From positions 1 through 6,264 of the forward strand of contig CAMLRI010000143.1 of the NCBI GenBank assembly GCA_946482385.1: a DNA stretch of 6,264 nucleotides, given 5' to 3'. The notes beneath the pieces are model-generated. The model made no database searches. It was not told where the DNA came from and saw nothing but the letters and a program-made list of their open reading frames with translations. How positions within the stretch are numbered: the first letter of the stretch is position 1; each line of letters starts with the position of its first letter. Position numbers and translations under genes: made by a program. Below are positions 6,239-6,264 of the stretch, piece by piece. The stretch comes from an uncultured Cellvibrio sp. (GTDB lineage: Bacteria > Pseudomonadota > Gammaproteobacteria > Pseudomonadales > Cellvibrionaceae).

Positions 6239-6264
6239 ATGAGCAAAAGCATATTAATCGTTGA
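6239..6264 (+). CDS. Start of a probable response-regulator receiver protein (cut by window edge)
   Basis: Only 26 bases are visible: an ATG followed by codons for SKSILIV and then GA, which encodes Asp or Glu depending on the missing base. The pattern basic-hydrophobic-ILIVD is the usual first strand of a receiver (CheY-like) domain, with the partial codon likely the first acidic-pocket residue. A good AAGGA ribosome site at 6225-6229 lies 9 bases upstream, which supports a real start. Whether it is a single-domain receiver, another DNA-binding regulator or a hybrid protein cannot be told here. Confidence 0.6.

Noticed and set aside
1..6264. CRISPR arrays, insertion sequences, tRNA or rRNA genes
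   Set aside because: No long spaced repeats, transposase-like reading frames, terminal inverted repeats or RNA-gene structures were seen; the short TTAACCC repeats are too short and too closely spaced for a CRISPR.

Overview
The window looks like chromosome from a gammaproteobacterium. It carries a compact periplasmic nitrate reductase (Nap) operon on the minus strand. Behind it, on the same strand, is tcdA (csdL), a tRNA-modification gene. Diverging from tcdA on the plus strand is a FixJ/NarL-type response regulator. The nap gene set, a perfect FNR/Anr-type box and an E. coli-like TcdA all point to Gammaproteobacteria. A Cellvibrio-like or pseudomonad-like relative is my guess from general sequence flavour; I cannot fix the genus.

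Layout. Positions 1-603 (minus) hold napC, a tetraheme quinol dehydrogenase running off the left edge. Then come napB (607-1140), napA (1161-3665), napD (3671-4054) and napE (4067-4279), all minus. The operon therefore reads napE-D-A-B-C from right to left, with gaps of 12, 5, 20 and 3 bases, and is almost certainly one transcript. A 134-base gap (4280-4413) holds the operon's control region, including a perfect TTGAT-N4-ATCAA site. tcdA follows (4414-5238, minus). A 207-base divergent region (5239-5445) holds a candidate promoter with a 10-bp palindrome and a striking series of TTAACCC repeats at 13-base spacing. The FixJ-type regulator occupies 5446-6075 (plus). A 163-base spacer with three separate inverted repeats leads to the first 26 bases of another plus-strand gene at 6239. 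That gene begins like a response-regulator receiver domain.

How the genes work together. NapC takes electrons from the membrane quinol pool and passes them to the diheme NapB. NapB feeds NapA, which carries one 4Fe-4S cluster and Mo-bis-MGD and reduces nitrate to nitrite in the periplasm. NapD is the cytoplasmic chaperone that binds the Tat signal peptide of NapA. NapE is a small membrane protein of unknown exact role. No napF, napG or napH lies in the window, so quinol oxidation appears to rest on NapC alone. TcdA (cyclic t6A formation in tRNA) is functionally unrelated to nitrate reduction. The signal that the FixJ-type regulator responds to cannot be read from this window, and no sensor kinase is present.

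I found no mobile element, CRISPR array, rRNA or tRNA. The most interesting non-coding signals are the FNR-type box and the small repeat structures around the response regulator. I do not see clear evidence of an undescribed multi-gene system here.
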